A stretch of 50,211 bases of DNA, from the NCBI GenBank assembly GCA_021797825.1, contig JAJZZA010000019.1, positions 1 through 50,211 of the forward strand, given 5' to 3'. Below the pieces are notes generated by a model. It searched no databases. It was not told where the DNA came from and was given only the letters and a program-made list of their open reading frames with translations. The DNA is from Bacillota bacterium (lineage in GTDB: Bacteria; Bacillota; Sulfobacillia; Sulfobacillales; Sulfobacillaceae). The position numbers and the translations under genes were made by a program. Below, piece after piece: positions 41,702-49,676 of the stretch; the first letter of the stretch is position 1; the number at the start of each line of letters is the position of its first letter.

Positions 41702-42795
41702 GGACTGGCCGGGGTGGCGTTCGCACTGGCCGAACCCGGGTTGGGCGCGCTGGTCAGATTGCCCCAGGCGGTCAGCATGCTGTCAATCTCCGCAGTCGGG
41801 CCTTCGGCCACCACCAGCGTGTGACTCACCCGAAAAGCAGCCATTTCCCCTCCTAACGGCAACGCCCCCACCCGAATGCTGAGTGTCCCCACCGTCTCGG
41901 TGACCAGACTGACACCCGCCGGGGGAGCCAAACTTCCTGCGGAACTCTCGGTTATCAGCACGGGCTGACCGTTGCCTTGCGAAAAGTTCAGCAACACCAG
42001 CCGCTTCCCCTGGTCGGTATTCACCGTCACCTGATTGAGGGTCAGATCCGTCTGTCCCGGCGGCATCACGATGGGAAACGTCACCTGCTGCTTGGCTTCG
42101 TCCAAGGCCACTCCCGCCTGGGACAACACCACCTCAGGCGTCACCCCGGCCGGCGGTGAAAACTGAAAGTCGGAACGGCTTAAACTGGGATTGACCGCAA
42201 AGCTCTTCACCGTCTCCGTAACCTGGCCGCCACGCCACGAGGCCTGCCACTTAAGCGGGGAATTTGTGGCCAGGTTGAACCACAGGACGGTTTTAGCCGA
42301 CACGGCAGACGTTACCGGCGAAATCATGGTGACCACCGCTTGGTTGCCGCTGATCCGCGCCGACTGGACACGGCTGGCGTGAAGAATCGCCGCCAACCCC
42401 ACACCGAGCACCCGACGCTGCTGCACGGTCGGCGTCGTCCCGGCTACGATGGCGTAATGTGCCGCGCCCGCTTGATACCGTGTTGTCTCTTGGCTATCCG
42501 AAACCCACACCGTAGAGGGACTTCCGCTGGATGATTCTTGCAGCGAAAACGACGCCGGATGCGCCTGGGTCATCAGCCGCAGCTGAAATTGCTGGGTATG
42601 GGCACCCGTTTGATAGGTCTCTTCAATGGTAGCGGCCGTCGACTGCCAGGCATCCACCCGGGCGAGGATTTCTGCCTTAATTTGTGCCGGGCGCAGGTTG
42701 TGGGAAATGGCAGGCTGACCACCGCCACAGCCTGTCATTCCCATGCTCACGAGACCAAATCCCGCCGCCAGCAAAAGAACTCTCGGATTGCTCAT
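41698..42795 (-). CDS. LolA/RseB-like lipoprotein
   Basis: This 365-residue protein has a lipoprotein signal peptide with lipobox GMTGC (Cys23) and should be anchored outside the membrane. Residues 35-210 read as an antiparallel beta-sheet of the LolA/RseB type (ATIEETYQTG, LRLMTQAHPASFSLQ, TVLWFNLATNSPLKWQ). The C-terminal part (about 220-345) resembles the DUF4367-type domain found in sporulation and anti-sigma lipoproteins. Such proteins may sense wall or membrane state, but the ligand is unknown. No strong ribosome binding site is visible before ATG 42795. It heads the three-gene operon with the PduX-like kinase and LspA. Confidence 0.78.
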   Translation of the reverse strand: MSNPRVLLLAAGFGLVSMGMTGCGGGQPAISHNLRPAQIKAEILARVDAWQSTAATIEETYQTGAHTQQFQLRLMTQAHPASFSLQESSSGSPSTVWVSDSQETTRYQAGAAHYAIVAGTTPTVQQRRVLGVGLAAILHASRVQSARISGNQAVVTMISPVTSAVSAKTVLWFNLATNSPLKWQASWRGGQVTETVKSFAVNPSLSRSDFQFSPPAGVTPEVVLSQAGVALDEAKQQVTFPIVMPPGQTDLTLNQVTVNTDQGKRLVLLNFSQGNGQPVLITESSAGSLAPPAGVSLVTETVGTLSIRVGALPLGGEMAAFRVSHTLVVAEGPTAEIDSMLTAWGNLTSAPNPGSASANATPASP

Positions 42796-43119
42796 AGGTT
42801 CATGGTACCGATCGCTTGGCGCCGAAGCAACTGCCGATTAACGGCGATGGACGACTGGGCTAAAGCCAAGCCCCGGCGCTCTCCATCCCGCCGGGGTTCA
42901 AGTGGAGAGCGCCCCGCCATGGAAGACTCGCGGTCAAACCTGCCATCCACAATACGTCACGGTTCGCCTTCTTTGTCGGACGTTTTTCGGTTGTGTCCCC
43001 TTGACTTTCGCTGGCCGAAGAATTACGTCATAATAATAACAAACACCCACCTGCAGGATCCCCGCTGGTTGTAATGACCGGCGCTAGGGAGCCTAATCAC
43101 AAACGTAAGGAGAGACATT
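42796..43119. other. divergent intergenic region with hairpin and A/T-rich promoter zone
   Basis: The 324-bp region holds the hairpin at 42875-42913. TTGACT at 43001-43006 precedes an A/T-rich stretch (CATAATAATAAC, 43029-43040). That pair is a plausible but imperfectly spaced promoter for the NYN gene, whose AAGGAG site lies at 43107-43112. No gene is supported here. Confidence 0.45.
42875..42913. other. 11-bp perfect stem with 17-base loop
   Basis: GGCGCTCTCCA at 42875-42885 pairs perfectly with TGGAGAGCGCC at 42903-42913. It lies 80 bases upstream of the leftward lipoprotein operon and 206 bases upstream of the rightward NYN gene. No T-run follows on either strand, so it is more likely a leader hairpin or operator than a terminator. 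Confidence 0.45.
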
Positions 43120-43635
43120 GTGAGTTGCCGCAATGAAAGAGTGGCTATTTTCGTTGATGGAGCCAACATGTTCTATGCTCAGCGGGTTCTCGGCTGGCAT
43201 TTGGATTTCGCCCGGGTCATCGAGCATTTTACCCGCGGACGGGAGATGTATAACGCTTTTTATTACACCGGGGTGCAAGTTCCGCCGGATAATAGCCAGC
43301 GTGATTTTCTCACGGCGCTACGTCATCTGGGATTCACCATTCGGGAGAAATCGATTAAGGAGACGGTGGATCAAAGTTCCAACGCGGTAATCCGTCGCGC
43401 CAACCTCGACATCGAGATCGTGATCGATATGTTTAACACGGTCAATCGGTACGACATTGCCATTCTCATGAGCGGAGACGGAGATTTCGAACGCGCCGTC
43501 GAATTAATTCGGTCAAAAGGCAAAGAAATCGTCGGGGTCGGAACACGCGGAATGATTTCGTCGGAGCTGGAAAACGCGTGCGACCGGTACATCAAGCTTG
43601 AGGATATCCGCTCGGACGTCGAAAAGATCCGGTAA
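43120..43635 (+). CDS. NYN-domain protein (LabA/DUF88, PIN-like nuclease fold)
   Basis: This 171-residue protein of the NYN family has a PIN-like fold associated with RNA cleavage. The acidic residues expected at the metal site are visible: D13 in IFVDGANMFYAQ, the aspartates in NLDIEIVIDMF, and SGDGDFERAVELIRSKGKEIVGVG. It starts at GTG 43120 with AAGGAG seven bases upstream. Targets and biological role are unknown. It is preceded by an A/T-rich promoter zone and followed after 120 bases by the secreted transglutaminase-like gene, which has its own -10 box. The protein is soluble with no signal peptide. Confidence 0.9.
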   Translation: MSCRNERVAIFVDGANMFYAQRVLGWHLDFARVIEHFTRGREMYNAFYYTGVQVPPDNSQRDFLTALRHLGFTIREKSIKETVDQSSNAVIRRANLDIEIVIDMFNTVNRYDIAILMSGDGDFERAVELIRSKGKEIVGVGTRGMISSELENACDRYIKLEDIRSDVEKIR

Positions 43636-43706
43636 GGGAGCGGTCCACCAAACTGAGCCCGCTGAGGGCGGATGGTTTGCGGGTTCCCCGTCCTTGGCCC
43701 GGACGA

Positions 43707-43712
43707 TATAAT
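43707..43712 (+). promoter_or_regulatory. TATAAT -10 element for the transglutaminase-like gene
   Basis: A perfect TATAAT lies 43 bases upstream of ATG 43756 and is followed by GGAAAGGGGG as ribosome binding site. No good -35 hexamer is found at 16-18 bases spacing. Confidence 0.35.
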
Positions 43713-43755
43713 GGGAGAGGTATTGTGCGGGCCAGGAAAGGGGGCACGGGAATCT

Positions 43756-44928
43756 ATGGGCTTCTTTCGCCGACTGGCGGCGGGCCTGATGATGTTCGCG
43801 TTGCTGGTCGGCTTGGCCGCCCCGGTCCAAGCGGCTTCTCCCGGCATTGCCGTCACCGCGCTCCCCGCATACTACGGATTTACCAACACCGTCACGCTCA
43901 CCAACCAAGGGTCCGCGGATGCTTTGGACGTGGTGGCCAACGTCGTCTTGCTGGCTCCCCAGACGCCATACGCGCATGTCACCCTCACCGGGGAATCGGT
44001 CAGTCCCGCCAGTACATTTCGCGACCAGTTTGGCAATGTTGTCGGCCAGTTCAACTGGCCGGTACTAAAACCCAAGCAGTCGGTGACACTTACCCTGCAC
44101 TACCAAGCGACCTCGTCGGACATTTCCTATCGGCTGCCCGCGTCGTATCCGCCCTACAACACACAAAGTGCGCTCTATAAATTTTATACCAATCCCGCTC
44201 TGGAACATACTGACGGGGTCGACACGGGAGCCCCGCAGATACGGCAACTCGATGCGGCAGTGACTCGCGGCATCGGTTCTCCCTATCTCCGCGCCCAAGC
44301 CCTGTTCCAATGGATTGTGCATAACATCCATTACAATTATTCCCTGCAGGCATCGGGTTCGGCAGTCCGCACGCTGGCCACCCATCTCGGCATCTGCAGC
44401 GACTTTGCCGACCTCTACGTGTCAATGCTGCGCACCGACGGCATCCCGGCCCGTCTCGTTGGCGGCTATGTCACCAACAACGGCGGAAACCAGGGAGGAT
44501 TTCACCAATGGACCGAGTTTTATCTTCCTTCCGTCGGCTGGGTGGTGGCTGATCCCACCTGGGGTCAGTACGGATATTTCGCATCTCTCGAGGATGATTG
44601 GCACATCCCGCTTTATGACGGCATTCGGCCCGACATTTCGGTTCACTGGCAGTTTTCCTCGGCGTCGTCGGGTCGGCCGCAATTGGCCATTCACTATCAT
44701 TATCACTTCGTCACGGAACAAAGCCCGTCGGCCGCCAAGTCGGTCAAACTCCCCATTTTATCCGTCAGCCCGCCCGTAACCATGCATCACGTGGCGCTCA
44801 ATCCGTGGGCCTCGCTCTGGATTCACTGGCAACATGTGCTGATTGACACGGCCATCCAAATCTTACACAGCCTGGAGGCCTTGGTTAGCCGCATCACCGC
44901 CCACAGCGGTGCCCGGCAGGGTGCTTAA
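43756..44928 (+). CDS. secreted transglutaminase-like (papain-fold) protein
   Basis: This 390-residue protein has a Sec signal peptide (about 1-27, VQA-AS). An immunoglobulin-like beta region (30-120) precedes a transglutaminase-like core. The catalytic triad is C214 in THLGICSDFADLYVSMLR, H250 in GGFHQWTEFYLP and D266 in WVVADPTWG. Members of this superfamily in bacteria are mostly proteases or amidases of unknown target rather than crosslinkers. ATG 43756 is chosen as the first start with a typical signal sequence; GGAAAGGGGG lies about 13 bases upstream. The frame is open to 43672. An intrinsic terminator lies 30 bases after the stop. Confidence 0.87.
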   Translation: MGFFRRLAAGLMMFALLVGLAAPVQAASPGIAVTALPAYYGFTNTVTLTNQGSADALDVVANVVLLAPQTPYAHVTLTGESVSPASTFRDQFGNVVGQFNWPVLKPKQSVTLTLHYQATSSDISYRLPASYPPYNTQSALYKFYTNPALEHTDGVDTGAPQIRQLDAAVTRGIGSPYLRAQALFQWIVHNIHYNYSLQASGSAVRTLATHLGICSDFADLYVSMLRTDGIPARLVGGYVTNNGGNQGGFHQWTEFYLPSVGWVVADPTWGQYGYFASLEDDWHIPLYDGIRPDISVHWQFSSASSGRPQLAIHYHYHFVTEQSPSAAKSVKLPILSVSPPVTMHHVALNPWASLWIHWQHVLIDTAIQILHSLEALVSRITAHSGARQGA

Positions 44929-44957
44929 GCGGCAGCCCATCCTGCCCCAAAAGGGTG

Positions 44958-44980
44958 CGGACGAGGTTGTCCGGTTTTTT
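44958..44980 (+). terminator. intrinsic terminator after the transglutaminase-like gene
   Basis: CGGAC at 44958-44962 pairs with GTCCG at 44969-44973 around a 6-base loop and is followed by G and six T residues (44975-44980). The stem is short, but position and T-run fit a Rho-independent terminator. Confidence 0.55.
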
Positions 44981-45241
44981 CGATCCCGGGCTGATTGTCG
45001 GAAAGCGCCCCGCGCACCGCAACTGTGGCGACACCCGCCCATCCGTCTCCCTGGCGGCAGCGGGCTTGCCGCGGGCTGACTCGCCCGGCTTGGCCGCTGC
45101 GGACAACGTCCCCCTGGCCGCCTGACGGACCGGCGCCGACCAACCTTCGGCGCCGCGGCCCGCCAGATTAATGCGGAATCGCGGCCCCGGCGGAACATAG
45201 GATGAGCCTAACCGGAGGAAGACTAAGGCCGGAGGTGACTC

Positions 45242-45577
45242 GTGTTGCAAAGGATTTGGGGATGGTTTCAAGATCCTGAAGTGATGCTCCCTTGTCTTCA
45301 CAGTTTGACCGGCAACGCCACGGTTTCCATCGCATTTCGCTGGCCGCAGGAAGCGCCCGACGAGGTGACGGTGGTCGGCCCGTTAGGCCGGGATTTGGCC
45401 TGTTACCCATTTCTTGATCTGGTCCATCAGCTCCGCAGGCTGGGTTTTAACCCGCAAACGGCAGAACGCTACCGCCGGGCGGTTGAAACCGGAGCCGTTC
45501 TGGTTTGCGTGGAAGGTGGGCAGCGGCACATTCTCGACCTGTTGACGCGTCACCATGCCCGTGATTTGGTGTGCTAG
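45242..45577 (+). CDS. small protein resembling YflT-type general stress proteins
   Basis: This 111-residue protein starts at GTG 45242, preceded by GGAGGTGAC. The central pattern VTVVGPLGR, then DLVHQLRRLGF, YRRAVETGAVLVCVEGG and HILDLLTRHHARDL recalls the YflT (GSP17M) stress-protein fold, in which an alpha/beta repeat follows a short VVG strand. The similarity is weak and the function of that family is poorly known. It has no signal peptide. The gene stands alone between the terminator at 44958-44980 and the convergent cupin gene. The 261 bases before it (44981-45241) contain no recognisable element beyond its ribosome binding site. Confidence 0.6.
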   Translation: MLQRIWGWFQDPEVMLPCLHSLTGNATVSIAFRWPQEAPDEVTVVGPLGRDLACYPFLDLVHQLRRLGFNPQTAERYRRAVETGAVLVCVEGGQRHILDLLTRHHARDLVC

Positions 45578-45666
45578 CCACACGCGTCCACCATCGATCG
45601 ATGCCGTCGCGACGGCCAGCACGATCGTTCCTCAGCGGAGCCACCCCATTCGCCCTCCAGCAGCGG

Positions 45667-46479
45667 TTAGCTGAAACGACCGCTTGCCCACCTGAGCATC
45701 TTTTCGGGATTTTTCAGAAGATCGCCATAGAGGTCGGTCCGGGTTGTCCATTTGCCCAGCAACGGCCGGCCGAGTCTGATCAAGGGCAGGCGGTCGACTT
45801 CGGTTGTCCGCAGCGGGGGTAGGTCGAGGTAGTGCGGGTTCGGCCGCGCGCCGTCGGGCCCGAGATAATACGCCGCGCCACGGTGTCGAGCCAGCTCTTC
45901 ATGCTCGGCACGCACCGTGCCGCTGGCAGCAACATGTCCCACCGCCAGATTCCCGGTTCCCGTGTTCACCAAGACCCGGGCCGAGCGCGGCGGGATCACC
46001 ACCACGCTCCTGCTTTGGAGTTTGACGCAGGTCACTTGCTCAAGCCCACCATCCGGCGCCGGGGTTTGCACTAACACGATACCGGAGCCCAACACGATTT
46101 CCATCATTTCGACCGACGCCGGGGACCGGTAATGGCCAGCCGTTTTGACCCACTCCCGGCCCAGACACCCGGGCCGCAGCACGGTCATGCCATAGCGGAG
46201 CCCGGCGCGTTGCCAAAGGCGGGCGTCGCTTTGCGGACACAGGTGTTGATAAATCACCGAGACAATGCCGCTTGCCTCTGAATCGGGGTCTTCGAGAAAC
46301 GGTCGGAGATGTTCCGCACTCCGAATCTCTACGGGACCCAGAAATATTCCGGGTCCGTCATTCACGTCAATATTGGGCGTCAATGGCCTCAAAGCCAATT
46401 CCAGCGCAAAATGGCCCAACAGATTCAGCCTCCAGCGGATGGTTGTGCTAAGACTACCAGCGAATGGATGCCGAGACAA
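45667..46479 (-). CDS. cupin-type (archaeal) phosphoglucose isomerase homologue lacking two metal ligands
   Basis: This 270-residue protein aligns with the cupin phosphoglucose isomerases known from Pyrococcus: MTVLRPGCLGREWVKTAGHYR (98-118, given here in family terms), EMMEIVLGSGIVLVQTP, PPRSARVLVNTG and ARPNPHY. In the family the metal is held by two histidines of a GHxH motif, a Glu and a later His. Here H116 and E124 remain, but the second His is R118 and the fourth ligand is R168. It may therefore be inactive or use another chemistry. It starts at TTG 46479, one base after the stop of the small membrane protein, which suggests reinitiation. A C-terminal extension of about 50 residues is unassigned. 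Confidence 0.75.
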   Translation of the reverse strand: MSRHPFAGSLSTTIRWRLNLLGHFALELALRPLTPNIDVNDGPGIFLGPVEIRSAEHLRPFLEDPDSEASGIVSVIYQHLCPQSDARLWQRAGLRYGMTVLRPGCLGREWVKTAGHYRSPASVEMMEIVLGSGIVLVQTPAPDGGLEQVTCVKLQSRSVVVIPPRSARVLVNTGTGNLAVGHVAASGTVRAEHEELARHRGAAYYLGPDGARPNPHYLDLPPLRTTEVDRLPLIRLGRPLLGKWTTRTDLYGDLLKNPEKMLRWASGRFS

Positions 46480-46480
46480 C

Positions 46481-46771
46481 CTAACGCGCGACGATGGACA
46501 ATATCCACCACACCCAGGCCACCGTTTCCACTACAGTTACGCTGGGTCGCCCAGGGTTGGAAGAGTAGCCCCTCAAGGTCTCCCACACCGCCGGAATTAG
46601 CCATAGCAGCGTCCACGGGCTAAGCCACCCGTGCCAAAAAAAGAGCGATTCCCCCACTATCGCCGACCATCGCGCGGCAAATGCCGCCGACCGCCAGCCT
46701 GCGATGCCGTCCACCATCACCACCACGGCGGCGCACGCCGTGAAGAAACGCCCCACCTCAAATACCGTCAT
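46481..46771 (-). CDS. small hypothetical membrane protein
   Basis: This 96-residue protein starts at ATG 46771 with a strong GGAGGAGGGGGG site upstream. It is rich in Trp, Phe and Val, with hydrophobic segments around 8-25, 40-62 and 80-95. No family was recognised. Its stop is one base from the TTG of the cupin gene, so both are probably translated from one transcript, perhaps starting in or beyond the ylbJ fragment 57 bases upstream. Confidence 0.65.
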   Translation of the reverse strand: MTVFEVGRFFTACAAVVVMVDGIAGWRSAAFAARWSAIVGESLFFWHGWLSPWTLLWLIPAVWETLRGYSSNPGRPSVTVVETVAWVWWILSIVAR

Positions 46772-46828
46772 GCCGACCCCCCTCCTCCATGCTATGGAAG
46801 GGGGTCATTGCGAGTTCTCGCGTTGTCT

Positions 46829-47650
46829 CTAGCGAAATCCGAACCATCCGCGGCGGATCCGCTGCGCCACCGCCAGCACCGTGGCCCCGGCGGTCAAGAT
46901 CGCCAGCGATCCCGCCGCCATCAGCAAGGCGAGATGGACTCCGACCGCCAAAGCCGCCCCCGGAGCCGCCGTCACCCTGAAATCGCCTGCCGCGAACGTC
47001 GGCAGCCGCACCCCGCTCAGCCAGGTTTTGGCCAGCGGAAAGAATGCCACGGTAAGCACGGCGGCGTACGCTGCGTGCAATGCGCGGGCGACAAAATAGG
47101 GTTTTAGGGAAATGTCGGTGTCGGCGAGCACCGACGCCACCTGGCCGTGAACCGACAGCCCCGACCAGGCAATGATGGCTGAGACCACCGTCAACTGTTG
47201 GACCAAGGGCGCGTGCGCTCTTGCGGCTGCGGCGGATCCCAAATCAATCTCGAAAAACCCCTGCAATGTCGCATCAACCAAATGCGGCGACATGCCCAAC
47301 AGGTTAAAGAGCGCGCTTAAGGGCAGGGTCAACACCATTGCAACCCCCGTGACCTGCAACACCCGGATCAGAACGGCAAACAGCACCATGAACGACATAA
47401 TCATAAAAAGCGTTGAAACGGACTCCGATATGGCGCTGTTGAGCACTTTTCCAAGCCTGCGCCCGTCGTCGGCCCGTCCGCGCAACAGGGCGTCGTACGC
47501 CCGGCCATGAATGCCGCGCGCGCCCCATTCGGCGGTTTGCGACCGCGGCTCCTCGCGCGACTTGTAGAAGCGAAAGGTGAGACCGACCAACAACACGGAC
47601 ACATAATGGGCCAACGCCAGCACGCTGCCAAGCGCCGGATTGCCAAACAT
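46829..47650 (-). pseudogene. ylbJ: 3' part of ylbJ (sporulation integral membrane protein), interrupted by a mobile element
   Basis: This 273-residue frame matches the C-terminal two thirds of YlbJ, a nucleoside-recognition-domain membrane protein needed for the spore cortex. It begins MFGNPALGSVLALAHYVSVLL, which in YlbJ lies in the middle of the protein. Further blocks are SALFNLLGMSPHLVDA, QLTVVSAIIAWSGLSVHGQVASVLADTDI and PYFVARALHAAYAA. The coding reading continues upstream of this ATG as NTGDPLFIFGAVAVG (back to about 47695), the conserved YlbJ core, before a TAA at 47699-47701. The missing 5' third would be expected beyond the element, outside the window. As it stands the fragment is probably not functional. 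It may be restored if the element excises. Confidence 0.82.
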
Positions 47651-47770
47651 GCCTACGGCGACGGCGCCGAAAATAAAGAGGGGATCACCTGTATTGCGTT
47701 ACGAAATGCTATCGCGTGTATCTGCGAGGATTGCTCTGGTTGAGGACTAATTCGATAATCGAGACAAGCA
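47651..47770. other. left junction of the element with ylbJ (candidate attL)
   Basis: From 47651 to about 47690 the minus strand still encodes the YlbJ core (PLFIFGAVAVG). From about 47700 to the recombinase stop at 47771 the sequence is A/T-richer, has no coding match and includes the in-frame TAA at 47699-47701. The crossover should therefore lie near 47684-47700, around GGTGATCCCC on the minus strand. The exact two-base core cannot be fixed without the right junction. Confidence 0.6.
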
Positions 47771-49291
47771 TTAATCGGACAACCGAAACACAATGCGCAA
47801 CTCGTCGGTCTTCCGATTATACACGAAATGGTCCAGCACTTGGCTCAGTAAGCCCCGCCGCACCTCGACCGGATCATCATCCCGCCACTGGTGCATAATG
47901 TTCTGAAACGCCTGGGCCAGCGCGCGGTCCGGCCCGCGATCATCCGCGAGCCGCCGCTGAATGTCTTGAAGGGTGGATTCCAGTTCTGCCTGTTCCGTCG
48001 CCAGGCGCTGTTTCGCCGCTCGCAATTCATCCAAGTCTAGGATGCCTTGCTCATACGCGACGAGTTGCCGCTGAAAGCGGTCGTGCAACTGTCCCAGTTG
48101 CCGCCGCGCCGCGTTCAATTGCCGCGTCAGCTCTTCGCGGCCAGCCCATAAAATTTGATCCGGCGACAAGGTTACCTGCCCAGCGATGACTTGACGAATC
48201 GTTCCTAAAATAGCGGATTCGGCGTCGGCCATGGCCACCCAGTTGCGGTATCCCCGTTCACAGCGGTATTGATAATACCGGTAGCACGCGAGGACTTCCT
48301 TGTAGGTCCGCTCGGCAGCGGGATCGCCCCGCCGCCAATTATTGTAGGCGCGATAGTAGGTGAGCGCCCCGCCGCACAAGGCACAGCGGCCAAAGCCGCG
48401 CAAGAGATAGTCGCCCCATTCCTCCCGCCGCCCGCGGCGGCCTTGATCCAGGAGCGTTTGCACCCGAGCAAAGAGCTCAGGGCCAACAATAGGGGGATGG
48501 GCGTTTTCCACGACAATCGGTTCCGCGTCCGTTTGCGGTTGCCACCGAAATTCCCCGAGATAGGCCCGGTTTTTCAAAATGACTTTGACCCCTTGGGCGG
48601 ACCAGCGGAATTGGGCCGCTATTGGCCCGAACTGCGAAACCCCATGATCGCGCAGCCACACGGCAATGCCGTTCATCCCGCGCCGCCGCGCCGCGTATTC
48701 CTCGAAAATGCACCGGACCACCGCCGCTTCCTCGTCGACCACCGCGAACCGTCCATCGTCCCCGATGCGATACCCCATTGGCGCCAACCCCAAGGCTTGC
48801 CCGCGCGTCGCCTTTTCGCGCATGCCCTTGAGCACTTCATGAGACAAATTAGCCGAATAAAATTCCGCGATGACCTCCATGATGCCTTCGGTTAGCTTGC
48901 CCGTCGGGGTATCGTCAAACTGTTCGGTGATGGAGACGACGTCGATGCCCAGTTCCTTACGCAGGAGCGCCTTGTACACCGCGCTATCCTCGCGATTGCG
49001 GGCAAACCGATCCATCTTATGTACGAGGATCAGGTCGAACGGTTTCGGGCGTTGCTTGGCCGTGGCAATCATGCGCTGAAAGGCCGGCCGCTTGTCAGTC
49101 CGGGCTGATTCACCGGCATCAATGAAGGGCTCCACAATCGCATAGGCCCTCTGCCGGCAATATTCCCGCAGGGCATGCAGCTGAGCATCAATAGACAGGC
49201 CTTCTTGAGCCTGTTCCTCGGTGGAGACGCGAACGTAGAGCGCTGCCCGTAGCGGCTCTAGGCGCGTCGGTTTGGTCAAAGAGTTCCCCAT
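47771..49291 (-). CDS. large serine recombinase (site-specific integrase/excisionase)
   Basis: This 506-residue recombinase has a resolvase catalytic domain (about 15-160) with nucleophile S23 in LYVRVSTEEQ, and KMDRFARNREDS for the conserved Arg region. A Recombinase domain follows (about 180-285, GLAPMGYRIG). A zinc ribbon comes next, with CALC near 318 and later cysteines near 353 and 361. A long coiled coil (about 395-460) typical of phage integrases and SpoIVCA/CisA- or SprA-like proteins ends the protein. Such enzymes integrate and, with a directionality factor, excise DNA between short att sites. No clear ribosome binding site precedes ATG 49291. The gene ends 70 bases from the broken ylbJ. 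Confidence 0.93.
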   Translation of the reverse strand: MGNSLTKPTRLEPLRAALYVRVSTEEQAQEGLSIDAQLHALREYCRQRAYAIVEPFIDAGESARTDKRPAFQRMIATAKQRPKPFDLILVHKMDRFARNREDSAVYKALLRKELGIDVVSITEQFDDTPTGKLTEGIMEVIAEFYSANLSHEVLKGMREKATRGQALGLAPMGYRIGDDGRFAVVDEEAAVVRCIFEEYAARRRGMNGIAVWLRDHGVSQFGPIAAQFRWSAQGVKVILKNRAYLGEFRWQPQTDAEPIVVENAHPPIVGPELFARVQTLLDQGRRGRREEWGDYLLRGFGRCALCGGALTYYRAYNNWRRGDPAAERTYKEVLACYRYYQYRCERGYRNWVAMADAESAILGTIRQVIAGQVTLSPDQILWAGREELTRQLNAARRQLGQLHDRFQRQLVAYEQGILDLDELRAAKQRLATEQAELESTLQDIQRRLADDRGPDRALAQAFQNIMHQWRDDDPVEVRRGLLSQVLDHFVYNRKTDELRIVFRLSD

Positions 49292-49340
49292 GCTGTTAGC
49301 TTAACCGAACCGCAGGCTGTGTTGGTATACGAAGAAAAAA

Positions 49341-49505
49341 TTAAGAGGACTGGGATGTGGGCGCGGGCTCCTTGAACGCAATGTCGGGAAACCGGACTTT
49401 AAGTAGGGCTTTGGCGAAGTGATTGGCCAACGCTTCCAGCTGGGCCGGGGTCGGGTGTGCTACCGGCTGGCCGTGGGCATCGACAAACTCCACAATCACC
49501 TTCAT
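49341..49505 (-). CDS. 54-residue hypothetical protein next to the recombinase
   Basis: This small protein starts at ATG 49505, with GAGGAGGG upstream, and reads MKVIVEFVDAHGQPVAHPTP followed by a helix (AQLEALANHFAKALLK). The in-frame ATG at 49535 is less likely because that site lies after it. It ends 50 bases before the recombinase start and is probably cotranscribed with it. Small proteins in this position can be recombination directionality factors, as SprB is for SPbeta, but no similarity to SprB is claimed. A T-rich tract follows the stop. Confidence 0.6.
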   Translation of the reverse strand: MKVIVEFVDAHGQPVAHPTPAQLEALANHFAKALLKVRFPDIAFKEPAPTSQSS

Positions 49506-49676
49506 GCGAAAAGCCCTCCTCTCAGCTACTCCCATGCATATGGCGGCGGGAGGCCACGTAGACGTATTGTCCCATTCCGAGTTGAGACTGGCGTAACCTC
49601 AGACCACTGAATGCGCATCGAACAGCGCAAGGCGTTATCGTGCGACCTCAATATCGTTTACGTTACCCCTTGCAAT

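Noticed and set aside
42888-42902. GGGGTTCAAG, reminiscent of a tRNA T-loop
   Set aside because: The flanking bases do not form a T-stem, and no anticodon or acceptor stem can be drawn. It is the loop of the hairpin at 42875-42913.
45017-45026. CCGCAACTGT, reminiscent of the conserved box of cobalamin riboswitches
   Set aside because: The other conserved boxes are not found in order on either strand, and the downstream gene is not cobalamin-related.
45603-45616. 14-bp palindrome GCCGTCGCGACGGC between two convergent genes
   Set aside because: It is short, GC-only and without a T-run. Such palindromes are expected by chance in DNA of this composition.
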